From assembly GCF_029407905.1 (NCBI RefSeq), contig NC_073643.1:30656001-30720000 (forward strand): a DNA stretch of 64,000 nucleotides. Direction: 5' to 3'. How positions within the stretch are numbered: the stretch's first letter is position 1; every line of letters begins with the position of its first letter. Positions 29,672-40,609 of the stretch are shown here, in pieces. The stretch is from Bubalus kerabau (taxonomy: Eukaryota > Chordata > Mammalia > Artiodactyla > Bovidae). The notes under the pieces are model-generated. The model saw nothing but the letters and a program-made list of their open reading frames with translations. It had not been told where the DNA came from and did no database searches. The translations under genes were made by a program, and so were the position numbers.

Positions 29672-32600
29672 CAGTTCAGTTCAGTTCAACCGCTCAGTCA
29701 TGTCAGACTCTTTGCGACCCCATGAATCGCAGCATGCCAGGCTTCCCTGTCCATCACCAACTCCCAGAGTTCACCCAAACTCACATCCATCAACTTGGTG
29801 ATGCCATCCAGGCATCTCATCCTCTGTCGTCCCCTTCTCCTCCTGTCACCAATCCCTCCCAGCATCAGGGTCTTTTCCAATGACTCAACTCTTAGCATGA
29901 GCTGGCCAAAGTATTGGAGTTTCAGCTTTAGCATCAGTCCTTCCAATGAACACCCAGGACTGATCTCCTTTAGAATGGACTGGTTGGATCTTCCTGCAGT
30001 CCAAGGGACTCTCAAGAGTCTTCTCCAACACCACAGTTCAAAAGCATCAATTCTTCAGCGCTCAGCCTTCTTCACAGTCCAACTCTCACATCCATACATG
30101 ACTACTGGAAAAACCATAGCCTTGACTAGACGGACCTTTGTTGACAAAGTAATATCTCTGCTTTTGAATATACTGTCTAAGTTGGTCATAACTTTCCTTC
30201 CAAGGAGTAAGAGTCTTTTAATTTCATGGCTGCAATCACCATCTGCAGTGATTTTGGAGCCAAAAATAAAGTCTGACACTGTTTCCACTCTTTCCCCATC
30301 TATTTCCCATGAAGTGATGGGACCAGATGCCATGATCTTAGTTTTCTGAATGTTGAGCTTTAAACCAGCTTTTTTACTCTCCTCTTTCACTTTCATCAAG
30401 AGGCTTTTTAGTTCTTCACTTTCTGTCATAAGGGTGGTGTCCTCTACATAGCTGAGGTTATTGATTTTTCTCCCGGCAATCTTGATTCCAGCTTGTGCTT
30501 CTTCCAGCCCAGCATTTCTCATGATGTACTCTGCATATAAGTTAAATGAGCAGGGTGACAATATACAGCCTTGACATACTCCTTTTCCTATTTGGAACCA
30601 GTCTGTTGTTCCATGTCCAGTTCTAACTGTTGCTTCCTGACCTGCATACAGGTTTCTCAAGAGGCAGGTCAGGTGGTCTGGTATTCCCATCTCTTTCAGA
30701 ATTTTCCAGTTTATTGTGATCCACACAGTCAAAGGCTTTGACATAGTCAATAAAGCAGAAACAGATGTTTTTCTGGAACTCTCTTGCTTTTTCAATGATC
30801 CAGCAGATGTTGGCAATTTGATCTCTGGTTCCTCTGCCTTTTCTAAAACCATCTTGAACATCTGGAAGTTCATGGTTCACGTATTGCTGAAGCCTGGCTT
30901 GGAGAATTTTGAGCATTACTTTACTACTATGTGAGATGAGTGCAATTGCGCGGTAGTTTGAGTGTTCTTTGACATTGCCTTTCTTTGGGATTGGAATGAA
31001 AACTGACCTTTTCCAGTCCTGTGGCCACTGCTGAGTTTTCCAAATTTGCTGGCATATTGTGTGCAGCAGCACTTTCAAAACATCGTCTTCCAGCATTTGA
31101 AATAGCTCAACTGGAATCCCATCACCTCCACTAGCTTTGTTCATAGTGATGCTTTCTAAGACCCACTTGACTTCACATTCCAGGATGTCTGGCTCTATAT
31201 GAGGAATCAACCATCGTGATTATCTGGGTCGTGAAGATCTTTTTTGTAAAGTGCTTCTGTGTATTCTTGCCACCTCTTCTTAATATCTTCTGCTTCTGTT
31301 AGGTCCATACCATTTCTGTCCTTTATCAAGCCCATTTTTGCATGAAATGTTCCCTTGGTATCTCTAATTTTCTTGACGAGATCTCTGGTCTTTCCCATTC
31401 TGTTGTTTTCCTCTATTTCTTTGCATTGATCACTGAGGAAGGCTTTCTTATCTCTTCTTGCTATTCTTTGGAACTCTGCATTCAGATGCTTATATCTTTC
31501 CTTTTCTCCTTTGCTTTTCACTTCTCTTCTTTTCACAGCTATTTGCAAGGCCTCCCCAGACAGCCATTTTGCTTTTTTGCATTTCTTTTCCATAGGGATG
31601 GTCTTGATCCCTGTCTCCTGTACAATGTCACGAACCTCCGTCCATAGTTCATCAGGCACTGTATCAGATCTAGTCCCTTAAATCTATTTCTCACTTCCAC
31701 TGTATAATCATAAGGGATTTGATTTAGGTCATACCTGAATGGTCTAGTGGTTTTCCCTACTTTCTTCAGTTTAAGTCTGAATTCGGCAATAAGGAGTTCA
31801 TGATCTGAGCCACAGTCAGCTCCCAGTCTTGTTTTTGCTGACTGTATAGAGCTTCTCCATCTTTGGCTGCAAAGAATATAATCAATCTGATTTCGGTGTT
31901 GACCCTCTGGTGATGTCCATGTGTAGAGTCTTCTCTTGTGTTGTTGGAAAAAGGTGTTTGCTATGACCAGCGCGTTCTCTTGGCAAAACTCTATTAGCCT
32001 TTGCCCTGCTTCATTCCGTACTCCAAGGCCAAATTTGCCTGTTACTCCAGGTGTTTCTTGACTTCCTACTTTTGCATTCCAGTCCCCTATAATGAAAAGG
32101 ACATCTTTTTTGGGTGTTAGTTCTAAAAGGTCTTGTAGGTCTTCATAGAACCGTTCAACTTCAGCTTCTTCAGCATTACTGGTTGGGGCATAGACTTGGA
32201 TTACTGTGATATTGAATAGTCTGCCTTGGAAACGAACAGAGATCATTCTGTCATTTTTGAGATTGCATCCAAGTACTGCATTTCAGAGTCTTTTGTTGAC
32301 CATGATGGCTACTCCATTTCTTCTAAGGGATTCCTGCCCACAGTAGTAGATATAATGGTCATCTGAGTTAAATTCACCCATTCCAGTCCATTTTAGTTTG
32401 CTGATTCCTAGAATGTTGACATTCACTCTTGCCATCTCCTGTTTGACTACTTCCAATTTGCCTTGATTCATGGACCTAACATTCCAGGTTCCTATGCAGT
32501 ATTGCTCTTTATAGCATCGGACCTTGCTTCTATCACCAGTCACATCCACAACTGGGTATTGTTTTTGCTTTAGCTCCATCCCTTCATTCTTTCTGGAGTG

Positions 32601-32737
32601 ATTTCTCCACTGATCTCCAGTAGCATATTGGGCACCTACCAACCTGGGGAGTTCCTCTTTCAGTATCCTATCATTTTGCCTTTTCATACTGTTCATGGGG
32701 TTCTCAAGGCAAGAGTACTGAAGTTGTTTGCCATTCC
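29672..32737 (-). mobile_element. BovB LINE, nearly full length (3,066 bp)
   Basis: Antisense BovB from its 3' ctgaa tail to the 5' region, where it is truncated just upstream of ORF2. The 11 bp duplication tttctctggct lies at 29661-29671 and 32738-32748; the right copy overlaps bases that also fit BovB. The host is repeat Z. Confidence 0.95.
29685..32696 (-). pseudogene. BovB ORF2, broken (five open blocks)
   Basis: Reading on minus: 32696-32283 (endonuclease N-part, GTWNVRSM), TGA, 32246-31539 (QVYAPTS, GDWNAK, then the C-part of the endonuclease), 31659-31207 (linker), 31210-30623 (RT fingers/palm, [17 protein letters not shown]), and 30873-30055 (RT palm and thumb). A missing GATA unit near 31664 shifts frame between blocks 2 and 3. 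The catalytic box reads YVED instead of YADD (codons 30450-30439), so the first catalytic aspartate is lost. This is one of the two least damaged ORF2 copies in the window. Confidence 0.92.
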
Positions 32738-32748
32738 TTTCTCTGGCT

Positions 32749-33145
32749 GTTGGCAGGCAAATGAGAGGTGCAAAGCAGGTGTATTTGACTTAGCCTTTGT
32801 GACTTGAAGATGAAGGAAGGTGCATGGCAAGGAAAGTGAGCAGCTTCTAGAAGCTAAGAGTGGCTCTCAGCTGGCAGCCACAAGGAAACAGGGGCCTCTG
32901 GCTTATAAGGACATGGAGTTGAAACCTCCCAGCAAGGAAAATGACCTTGGAATTCAATTCTTCCTTAGAGTCTCAGATAAGAATCCAGCTCAGTTAACAC
33001 CTGGACCTCAGCTTCCTGGTACCCTGAGCAGACAAACCTCTGAATCTGCCTGGCCTATGACCTACAGAACTGGGCTCATGGGTTTGCTTCAGGTTGCTCA
33101 GTTTGTGGAAAGTTGTTATGTGGCAATAGAAAACCAAGTACACCT
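32749..33145 (+). repeat. Old LTR-like repeat 'Z', right part
   Basis: 'gttggcaggcaaatgagagg', 'agcttctagaagctaagagt', 'tggctctcagctggcagcca', 'tgacctacagaactg', 'cagtttgtggaaagttgtta' then 'tgtggcaatagaaaacc'. This order is typical of a mammalian LTR repeat I know by sight but do not name. The 144-codon ORF at 32820-33254 lies mainly in it and is not a gene. Confidence 0.55.
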
Positions 33146-33149
33146 TGCA

Positions 33150-33930
33150 TACCTAATAAGCACCTCAGCCCTAAAGTGTTCAGCTATTCTCCGTAGTCTG
33201 CCTCATCTGATTCATGACAACTCACTTCTTCTCATCTCAGTCCCAAAATTTTAAAGTCAGCCTTGACTCCTGTTTTTCTTGTAGTCCCTATATGGATACA
33301 TCAGTAAATTCTTTCACTCTCCTTTCTCAGTGTATCCAGATTTTGACTACGTTTCACTACCCACATTGCCCTATCCCTTCATAAACTCCTTGACAGCAGT
33401 ATAGTTTATCATAGAGGACCTGGGGGTCCTTGTACCTCTCAGGCAACAGAGGAAGGGTGTTCCTGGGCTGTGATTGGCTGTTCTTTTCTTTGGCTTCTGT
33501 ATGGACCTGTCTGGTTGACTGGTAAATTCAGACACACGACAAAGCAGAGGAATGCAGAAGAGGGGCATCCACACAGGAACCTAACAGGAAATGGAGGGCA
33601 TTCAAACTCCAGCCATCCTTGCCCTTAGGATCTCTTAGAGCAGGCTGCCCTGCACGTTTCCAGGTGGAACACAGTATTTTCAGAGAAGAGTTCCCAAGCC
33701 TGCTACAGGACGGAATATGCTCAGAAGTCATGTTGTAGAATACTTTCTGGGGACGGAGATTTTATTTATTGGTCAAAGTTTTGAGCCAACAGTGAAAAAT
33801 TACTGTTGATGATGGCTAGGGGATTCCTGGGAGGCCCAGAAGAACCCACCGGCAACCAGTCTCCTGATTGAGATTTACAGCTGTAAAGTAAGCCAGAGTG
33901 TGAGTCCAGCTCATCCTTCCTAACTGGGTT
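33150..33930. other. Unassigned sequence
   Basis: No gene or repeat recognised; small ORFs only. Confidence 0.4.
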
Positions 33931-33934
33931 TCCT

Positions 33935-34060
33935 GGGGCCACAGTTTCCTCAGTGAGGATTAAATGTGATCAGTTTTCTTTCTGGTCATTTAGCACAGTA
34001 CCTGGCATCTAGTAAGTTCTCATTACAAGGTGGCTATTATTCTGTGTTGCCTGTGATTTA
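33935..34060 (-). repeat. MIR fragment
   Basis: 'gtttcctcagtgaggattaa', 'tagcacagtacctggcatct', 'agtaagttctcattacaagg' and 'tggctattattc' are the antisense MIR 3'-to-5' order. Confidence 0.7.
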
Positions 34061-34960
34061 CTTCTAAAGCTAAAGCATAGGTAGTATGCTGCATGTGCCC
34101 ACGTGCATGTGTTTGTGTGTGCATGCACATGCACGCTTTCATCTGCACTGTAGGGGCAGTTATCTAACATTGGAAAGATCACAGCCCCACATTCCAGAGG
34201 AAGTTTCCCTAAGTGCTTCAATTATCTGGCTTAGCTCAGCACCTACGGGTGTGTTAATTAGCATAATGGATTTCTAAAATGGTTTTTCATTGATGAAAAT
34301 AATAGTGTTCAAAAAAGGTAGATAGTTAGAAACATTTCATGGTGAGCCTGTCTTGTATGAGCTTTGCAAATGAATTGAGCAAGACTAGTTGCTCAGTCTC
34401 TTGGAAAGGCCCTGAGCTCTGAAGTTCAATCAGTCCTGAGTCTAAATATTATACTGTTGATTTGTTCACCTGTCTGACTGGGTTAGCTAAGTATTGCACT
34501 GACAGGATTGTCACATACATTTCAAATGAACTTTTTATGAAAGAGGCTATCCAAGTGTCTAAAACACAGCTCACAGAGGGGTCCCTTGGCTCATAGGATG
34601 GGTTGTGTGGCTGTGGACGTGCCTGCTTGCTACTAACTGTTTCATTGGTGGTGAAATTCAGACTAAGATAGGTTCGCTCTGTATCATACTATCTGGTTAG
34701 GAAATTGGGAAGGAAGCTTTCATGGATTTCTTATTTTGGGGGGGATGGGAAAGCTATCATCAAACACCTCATAATTTTAATAGTCAAATAGCTTAGAATA
34801 GTTTGCAACAATTGCTTTCAAATAAGTAACAGAATTACAGTGGAATCAAGGAATAAAGGGTTGCCTCTAACTTAGGAAAGACGTGTCATGACAAGTCAGA
34901 AAATTGTGAAAATAAAGCTCTATATAGCATGTCCTGGAATAGAGTTCTAATGCTATTTTT
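34060..34960. other. Unassigned sequence
   Basis: Holds a short alternating purine-pyrimidine stretch at about 34095-34136 (cgtgcatgtgtttgtgtgtg, then catgcacatgcacgc). Otherwise no recognised feature. Confidence 0.45.
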
Positions 34961-34966
34961 GTTTGT

Positions 34967-35166
34967 TTGTTTTAGTTGCTAAGTTGTATCTGACTCTTTG
35001 CAACCCCATGGATTGTAGCCCACCAGGCTCCTCTGTCTATAGGATTTCCCAGGCAAGGATACTGGAGTGGGTTGCCACTTCTCCAGGGGATCTTCCTGAC
35101 CCAGGGTTTCTAACCCACATCTCCTTCACTGGCAGGCAGATCCTTTACCAATGAGCCACCAGGGCA
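34967..35166 (-). mobile_element. Bov-tA SINE
   Basis: Antisense Bov-tA: BovA unit first (agttgctaagttgtatctga), then the reversed tRNA-like head ending 'gagccaccagggc'. Preceded by a (tttg) run. No convincing target duplication; the copy is moderately diverged. Confidence 0.85.
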
Positions 35167-35184
35167 GGGCAAAATTAGAAGTGG

Positions 35185-35212
35185 TATGTGTGTGTGTGTG
35201 CACGTGTGCATG
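35185..35212 (+). repeat. (GT)n-like microsatellite
   Basis: Short 'tgtgtgtgtgtgtgcacgtg' run. Confidence 0.8.
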
Positions 35213-35324
35213 GATGAAGAGAGGAACAGGTAGAAGATAGGAGATGAGTAAGGTGAATGGAGAATTCCGCTACCATTTTTCTCCCAGGAAACAAGTGACA
35301 TGGCCAAATGGGATGAGCTAGAGT

Positions 35325-35500
35325 TTGGGCCTCAGGTCAGGATTTGAATATGGCCTCTCCAAGTGATTTTAGGCAAGTTTCTTAACCTCTCTGAATCTGC
35401 TTCATCACCTACAAAATGGATATAGGAATGCTTTCCTCTGAGTTGTAATTAAAGCAAAAGGACCTGAAACCACTTTGCAAAATATCAGGTACAGAGTGGG
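35325..35500 (-). repeat. MIR fragment
   Basis: 'gcaagtttcttaacctctct', 'gaatctgcttcatcacctac', 'aaaatggatataggaatg'. Confidence 0.75.
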
Positions 35501-35656
35501 CTTGACTCTATTGAAGGGCATCAGGGGCTATACCAACAGTATCCAGGTTACAACCACAAACAGGTTTCCCAGAGTTTACAAACTGACAATGATGATGAAC
35601 TTCACCAAGTTGTTTCAGGAGAACCCCCCAGTATGACTGTTAAAAATGCAGGTGAT

Positions 35657-35797
35657 AGGACTTCCCCGGCTGTCCAGTGAAGACTCCACGCTTCCACTGA
35701 AGGGGGCAAGGGTTTGATCCCTGGTTGGGGAATTAAGATACCACATGGTACAAGGCCAAAAAGTAAATAAATAAATACTATCAAGATATAAAAAAAA
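35657..35797 (+). mobile_element. CHR-2-type tRNA-derived SINE
   Basis: Plus-strand copy: 'aggacttccccggctgtcca', then 'ggtttgatccctggttgggg' (B-box region) and an A-rich tail (aaataaataaata). An 8 bp duplication caggtgat at 35649-35656 and 35802-35809, with degraded flanks, supports the ends. Confidence 0.85.
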
Positions 35798-35809
35798 CAT
35801 TCAGGTGAT

Positions 35810-37290
35810 GATGAGTTCCATTCAGGCCTCCTGAATCAGATGATCAGTGGATAGGCTGGGAACCCATTTTTGAGAAGTCCCCCAGGTAATTCTAATGAAC
35901 CACTGACTTACACACTCTAATTCCTACGTTAACTTCAGGTTTGGCAAAGCTTCCATCTCCTTTCAAAGGCTCCCTGGCCATGAGTCTGACCCAACTGTGC
36001 CCACATTTGTGGGAGGCATCACCCACTTCACAGTCTGAACCACTCCATGGTAATAGAGGCAGGAGAGTTACTCCTTGTTTTGCTTGTTTTGTGGGCAGTG
36101 CTCATATATCATCATCAGAAACTTCAAAGACTTGGCTGAGCATGGAATTGACATGCTATAACTTGAGTTATGCAGGCTTCAGTGTCTAAACTCTGTCAAC
36201 CTGGAGAAGGCCCTGCTTTTCAGATCAGTATCTAAAAACAGCGAAAATCTAGTCAGATGTTGCTACTGTCTGCATGTGACTTTGGGATCATTTTTCCTAC
36301 TCTCTCACCTCCTTAAAATCATGTGCTATGCTTTTATTTGCCTAAAGAATGATTCATACATCCACCATAGAAAATGGAGGAAATATAGCATTGACACAGA
36401 AACCAGAGTAAAAAGATACTGGGGATCCAGGTTGTCCCCTCCCCAGATAACCCACCAAGAATATCTTTAGTATGTTTCCTTCTCGCTTTTTTTCGGTGTA
36501 CATGAATACAGGTTTTTGTTTTTTTCCTTGCCACAAAAATCAAAATACTGTATGTGCTGCTTTTGACTGGCTCTTTTAATTTCAGAACATGTTTTAAGGT
36601 AAAACATTAATGATTTTTTTTATACCATGAAATAATCTACAACAGTGGTTTCACACTGGTTCTAGCTTTCATGCTGGTCCCAACAAAACCCCCAAGGTTC
36701 TTACAAAGTACCTAATGATTACCTGAGGTGGAGGAAAAGGATGGGGGGCTGGTGGGGGAGGCCCCAACACCTTGTTTTAGTCACAGAAGTGCCACTTGGT
36801 AACTGGAGGAGCCATGTAGGGATTCCATCACAAAAAGATTTGGAAGCAAAAAGAAAAAAAAGCAAAACCAAAAAACTGTTGCTCTAAGTCATTATAAAAT
36901 TTTTTAAACCCTAGTTTCTTTCATTCTTTTTAAAAAAATTTAAATGGAAATGACCTTTTAAAAATTATAAAACAAATATTTGGGTTTTTAAAAACCCAAG
37001 TTTTTATTATGTATTAAAAAAAATAGACAAATGCTATATATTCTTTGTAAAAAATTAAATACTGATTTGGCAAAAAAAAAAAAAAATCCTCATTCACTGC
37101 CACCCCCAGACACCCAAAGAGTCTGGCACTGCCCCATTGCCCAATTCAAGAGGGCTCTGTTCACAAAGGATACCTAGTTAAGATGCACATCTTATTCCAG
37201 ACTCTTCTGTGAATATGTGCCTTGGGTTAAGGAGCATCATATGCTTGGGTCTCAGGACCAAGCCTTAGACTAGCATTTGAGTGTTCTTGC
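35810..37290. other. Unassigned, AT-rich toward the end
   Basis: No gene recognised. 36840-37090 is strongly A/T-rich and ends in an A run at about 37071-37086, possibly the tail of an unrecognised LINE fragment. Confidence 0.45.
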
Positions 37291-37296
37291 TATTTT

Positions 37297-37684
37297 TCAG
37301 TTGCCCAGTCATGTCCGACTCTTTGCAAGCCCATGGACTGCAGCATGCCAGACCTCCCTGTCCCTCACCATCTCCCGGAGTTTGCCCAAGTTCGTGTTCA
37401 TTGCATCAGTGATGCCGTCCAGCCATCTCATCCTCTGACACCCTCTTCTCCTTCTGCCCTCAATCTTTCCCAGCATGAAGGACTTTTCCAATGAGTCATC
37501 TGTTCGCATCAGATGACCAAAATACTGGAGTTTAGGCATCAGTCTTTTCAGTGACTATTCAGGGTTGATCTCCCTTAAGATTGACTGGTTTGATCTCCTT
37601 GCTTCCAAGGGACTTTCAGAATTCTTCTCCAGCACCACAGTTTGAAGGCATGAATTCTTTGGTGTTCTGCCTTCTTTATAGTCC
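37297..37684 (-). mobile_element. BovB LINE 3' end, older copy
   Basis: Antisense BovB tail with more changes and small gaps than the other copies. Recognisable words are 'cagttgcccagtcatgtccg', 'ctcaatctttcccagcatga' and 'tcagaattcttctccagcac'. Truncated after about 390 bp. Confidence 0.88.
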
Positions 37685-37728
37685 AGGATTTGAGTACAAG
37701 TGATTTATTTGGGAGATAAGGTATAACT

Positions 37729-37911
37729 GGGCTTCCCTGGTGGCTCAGGTGATAAAGAATCCACCTGCAATACAGAAGACTCGGGTTCAATCCCTGGGTC
37801 AGGAAGATCACCTGGAGAAGGAAATGGCAACCCACTCCACTATTCTTTACTGGGAAATCCCATGGATAGAGGAGCATGGCAGGCTATAGTCCATAGGGTT
37901 GCAAAGAGTGA
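37729..37911 (+). mobile_element. Bov-tA SINE
   Basis: 'gggcttccctggtggctcag', B-box word 'gggttcaatccctgg', then a BovA unit ending near 'gggttgcaaagagtg'. It lacks the usual cgactgagcga end, so the tail is lost. Confidence 0.85.
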
Positions 37912-37914
37912 TGT

Positions 37915-39080
37915 CACCATGTAATGGGAGGGATGACAAGAAGCACTGATAGAGGGATGGGAACATGACTTAGGAAGGGAGGGTAACTGACAATGAGCAG
38001 GTCAGCCCTGGGACGTCTGGGGCTGTGGCCAGTTTGGGAGCTCTGTACAGTGCTTTAGAAAGCCCCTCCAACTGACCCCACTTGAAGAGTGTTTATCCAC
38101 CAACCCAGGTCTCTCATTGATGAATACTGAGGGCATCACCTCTCTGACTCCAGGCCTGACTGCCTCCAGCAGTTCAGGAAAAGCCTGGGGCAGAGTGACA
38201 CAGGAGCAGGAAGGCCTAGGAGCAGGGGCAGAGGACCAGCGCATCAGCTGTGGAAATCCTATACATACATATTCTAAAAGTGAAAATAGGATTACTCTAG
38301 TCTTGCTTTACTGGCACCATTTATGTAACTTGTCTAAAGGAAAACCATTTAAAAGGCTACACATCTAATACTGCAGTCACGTCAAGGAATCAGGGTTGGC
38401 ACTGCCCTTCAGTTAAAGATATCACAAGGCTTGTCATGTTAATGACCAGCATTAGAACCAGATAAAATATAATCAATCAATCAGTTAGTCAGTCAAAATA
38501 CCTCAGTTGAGTTCTTTGCTAGATTCAGCTCAAAACTGCGCTGAACCATTAGAAGGAAGTAACAAGGCAATTTCAATTCTTCCGGCACCGAGGTCAAGCC
38601 AGCTCCAGCAAGCGCACGTGCTAATCCCCGGTACTGACAGCTGCCGAATGAGCTCTTGTGGGCCCTCCTGATGCGTCAGGAATGCCAGGGTGTACATCAG
38701 GAGGTGTGGACAGCATCTGCCTTCTGCCTCTGCGCTCAGCGGCTTCTTGACTGCTCTTTCTAAACAAGGGAGCAAGGAATAAATTCCTTCTGTCACTGTG
38801 TCTCCATGGTTATTTGACACGTGGTTGTCTTTTGGAGTTCCTGGCACCACCAGCGGTGGGTTTGGCTATGACATTTCTGTCTGTGGAGGAAACAGGGGTG
38901 GAATTATTCTTCCGGCAGGCCTCATGCTGTTTCCTAAAACAATTCTCGAGGTGCAACCCCACCCTCATGCCCTGATGTATCATATGGGGCACTGTTAAAA
39001 TTTTGAACATTGGTTGGCTTTTTGATGATAAAGAATCATCACTGGTTGTTTTGTTTTTTTAAGTTGTGATAATGGTAATG
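37915..39080. other. Unassigned, includes a CpG-containing block
   Basis: 38575-38780 has several CpGs and an E-box CACGTG at 38615-38620. ORFs up to 106 codons lack domains. No exon called. Confidence 0.45.
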
Positions 39081-39084
39081 TGTT

Positions 39085-39306
39085 TTAAGAGAGCGTTTCA
39101 AATCTTTGGAAGCACACAGTGATATTTATAAATGAAATTATATGATCTCTGAGATTTGCTTCAAAGTACATGGGTAGTGATGGATGAAACAAGATTGGCC
39201 ATGAGTTGAGGATGGTGTATGTATGGGTGTTTGAAGTCCTATTCCTTCCACTTTTGTATGTTTGAAATTGTCCACAATGAAAAAAAATTTTTATTAAAAA
39301 AAAAAA
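39085..39306 (+). repeat. L1M LINE 3' end
   Basis: 'gatctctgagatttgcttca', 'gatgaaacaagattggccat', 'cacttttgtatgtttgaaat', then 'tgtccacaatgaaaaaaaa' and an A run to 39306: the standard sense L1M terminus. Confidence 0.8.
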
Positions 39307-39309
39307 GGG

Positions 39310-39740
39310 GGATAGCAGCTGAGAACTGAATCTACTTTTCTTTATTTTCAAAGGTCATGATAAGGCTCCAAAGAATGGATGTGGCTGCAGGATAAACTGA
39401 ATTGTAGGAGAGTTAGATGCCAGCAAATTCTAACCTGTAGAGAGTGATGCTGGAGGGAGGGCGGAGTGTGTGGAGAGAGTGGGTGGGAACTGCAAGATTG
39501 TTGGGGGATGGCTCATAGGGTTTCAAACAGACCTGTCCACTTATGACTGAGCATGGTGGAATTTGAGATATTGACCACACCCAAACCCCAACCTCTCCAG
39601 TTTGGGGGAAGCCAGATAATTTGCCTATATTGCCTAGGAAAAGAAGGGATGTGACTGTAATTTCCAAAGCTACTGTCCAAGCATTGAAAAAAAGACTTGA
39701 TTAGTGACAGTCATTGTTTTCCTCCCACCCAACCCCAAAT
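39310..39740. other. Unassigned sequence
   Basis: No feature recognised. Confidence 0.4.
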
Positions 39741-39747
39741 AAGAAAG

Positions 39748-39945
39748 TAAACTTCAGTTAAGCATTTATGATGTGCCAGGCACTGTTCCTAAGTATTCTA
39801 CAGATACTTTATTTTTTAAAATCCTGTATCAACCCTATGAGACCATTGATTTTACAGAAAGGGAAACTGAGACACAAGGCAGTTAAGTAACTTGCCCAAG
39901 GTCACCAAGCTAATCTGACTCCAGAGCCTGGATACCTAGCCATTC
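39748..39945 (+). repeat. MIR SINE
   Basis: Good copy: 'gatgtgccaggcactgttcc', 'tcaaccctatgagaccattg', 'gggaaactgagacacaaggc', 'agttaagtaacttgcccaag', 'gtcaccaagctaatctga'. Confidence 0.85.
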
Positions 39946-39949
39946 CCTA

Positions 39950-40395
39950 GATAGTGAGGGGAGAGCTAGGGTAGGGTTCCCATGCCCAGCTTAGCATGGG
40001 ATCAGTTGACTGATGATGGTCAATTGAGTTTAGGTAGAAAGGTCTGAGAAAGTCTCAGGGTGACATGCGAGAACTGATATGGAAGCCTCAAGGAGGCTAG
40101 ACTCACCCCTGCCTCCTGCACCTGATTCTCCTAAGGGCCCCAGAGCTTGGACTCAGCCTGGTCAGAGAATTTCCTAAATGAGAGTGATCTTGTTTCTGCC
40201 ACTTCCAGGATCAGAGACCTGACAAAGAAATTAACTTTGGTTGTCAAAAAAAAAAAGGAGAAATATTCCTCCATGGTTGCCCTTGCAGCCTATAATTCCA
40301 TGTGTATTACAACGTGACCTGGTTTTGCTGTTGTGATTAAATAAGACATTTTGAAGGAATCAGGATCTCAGTTGAAATATTAGATTTTTAAGTCA
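39950..40395. other. Unassigned sequence
   Basis: No feature recognised apart from an A run near 40245. Confidence 0.4.
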
Positions 40396-40399
40396 CTGT

Positions 40400-40605
40400 A
40401 CCTTAGGTTTGAGCCCTAACCTTGTCATTTAGTTGTTATATGGCCTCAGTGTCAGCCTTAATTTCTTATTAGCAAAACAGGCAAAAGAATACTAACTATA
40501 CCACTTGTACTAACCGCACCCACCGTGTGGGATGTGTAACGATGAGATGAATGAAACATACAAAGTGCCCCGGGTAGTGCCTGGCACAGGGTTGCTCCTC
40601 AGTCC
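40400..40605 (-). repeat. MIR fragment
   Basis: 'tatggcctcagtgtcagcct', 'taatttcttattagcaaaac', 'acgatgagatgaatgaaaca' and 'gtgcctggcacagggttgct' in antisense MIR order. Confidence 0.65.
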
Positions 40606-40609
40606 ATTG

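Noticed and set aside
32820..33254. 144-codon ORF
   Set aside because: Mostly within old LTR-like repeat Z; no domain.
36840..37090. Replication origin or scaffold attachment from AT-richness
   Set aside because: Composition alone is not evidence; it may be a worn LINE tail.
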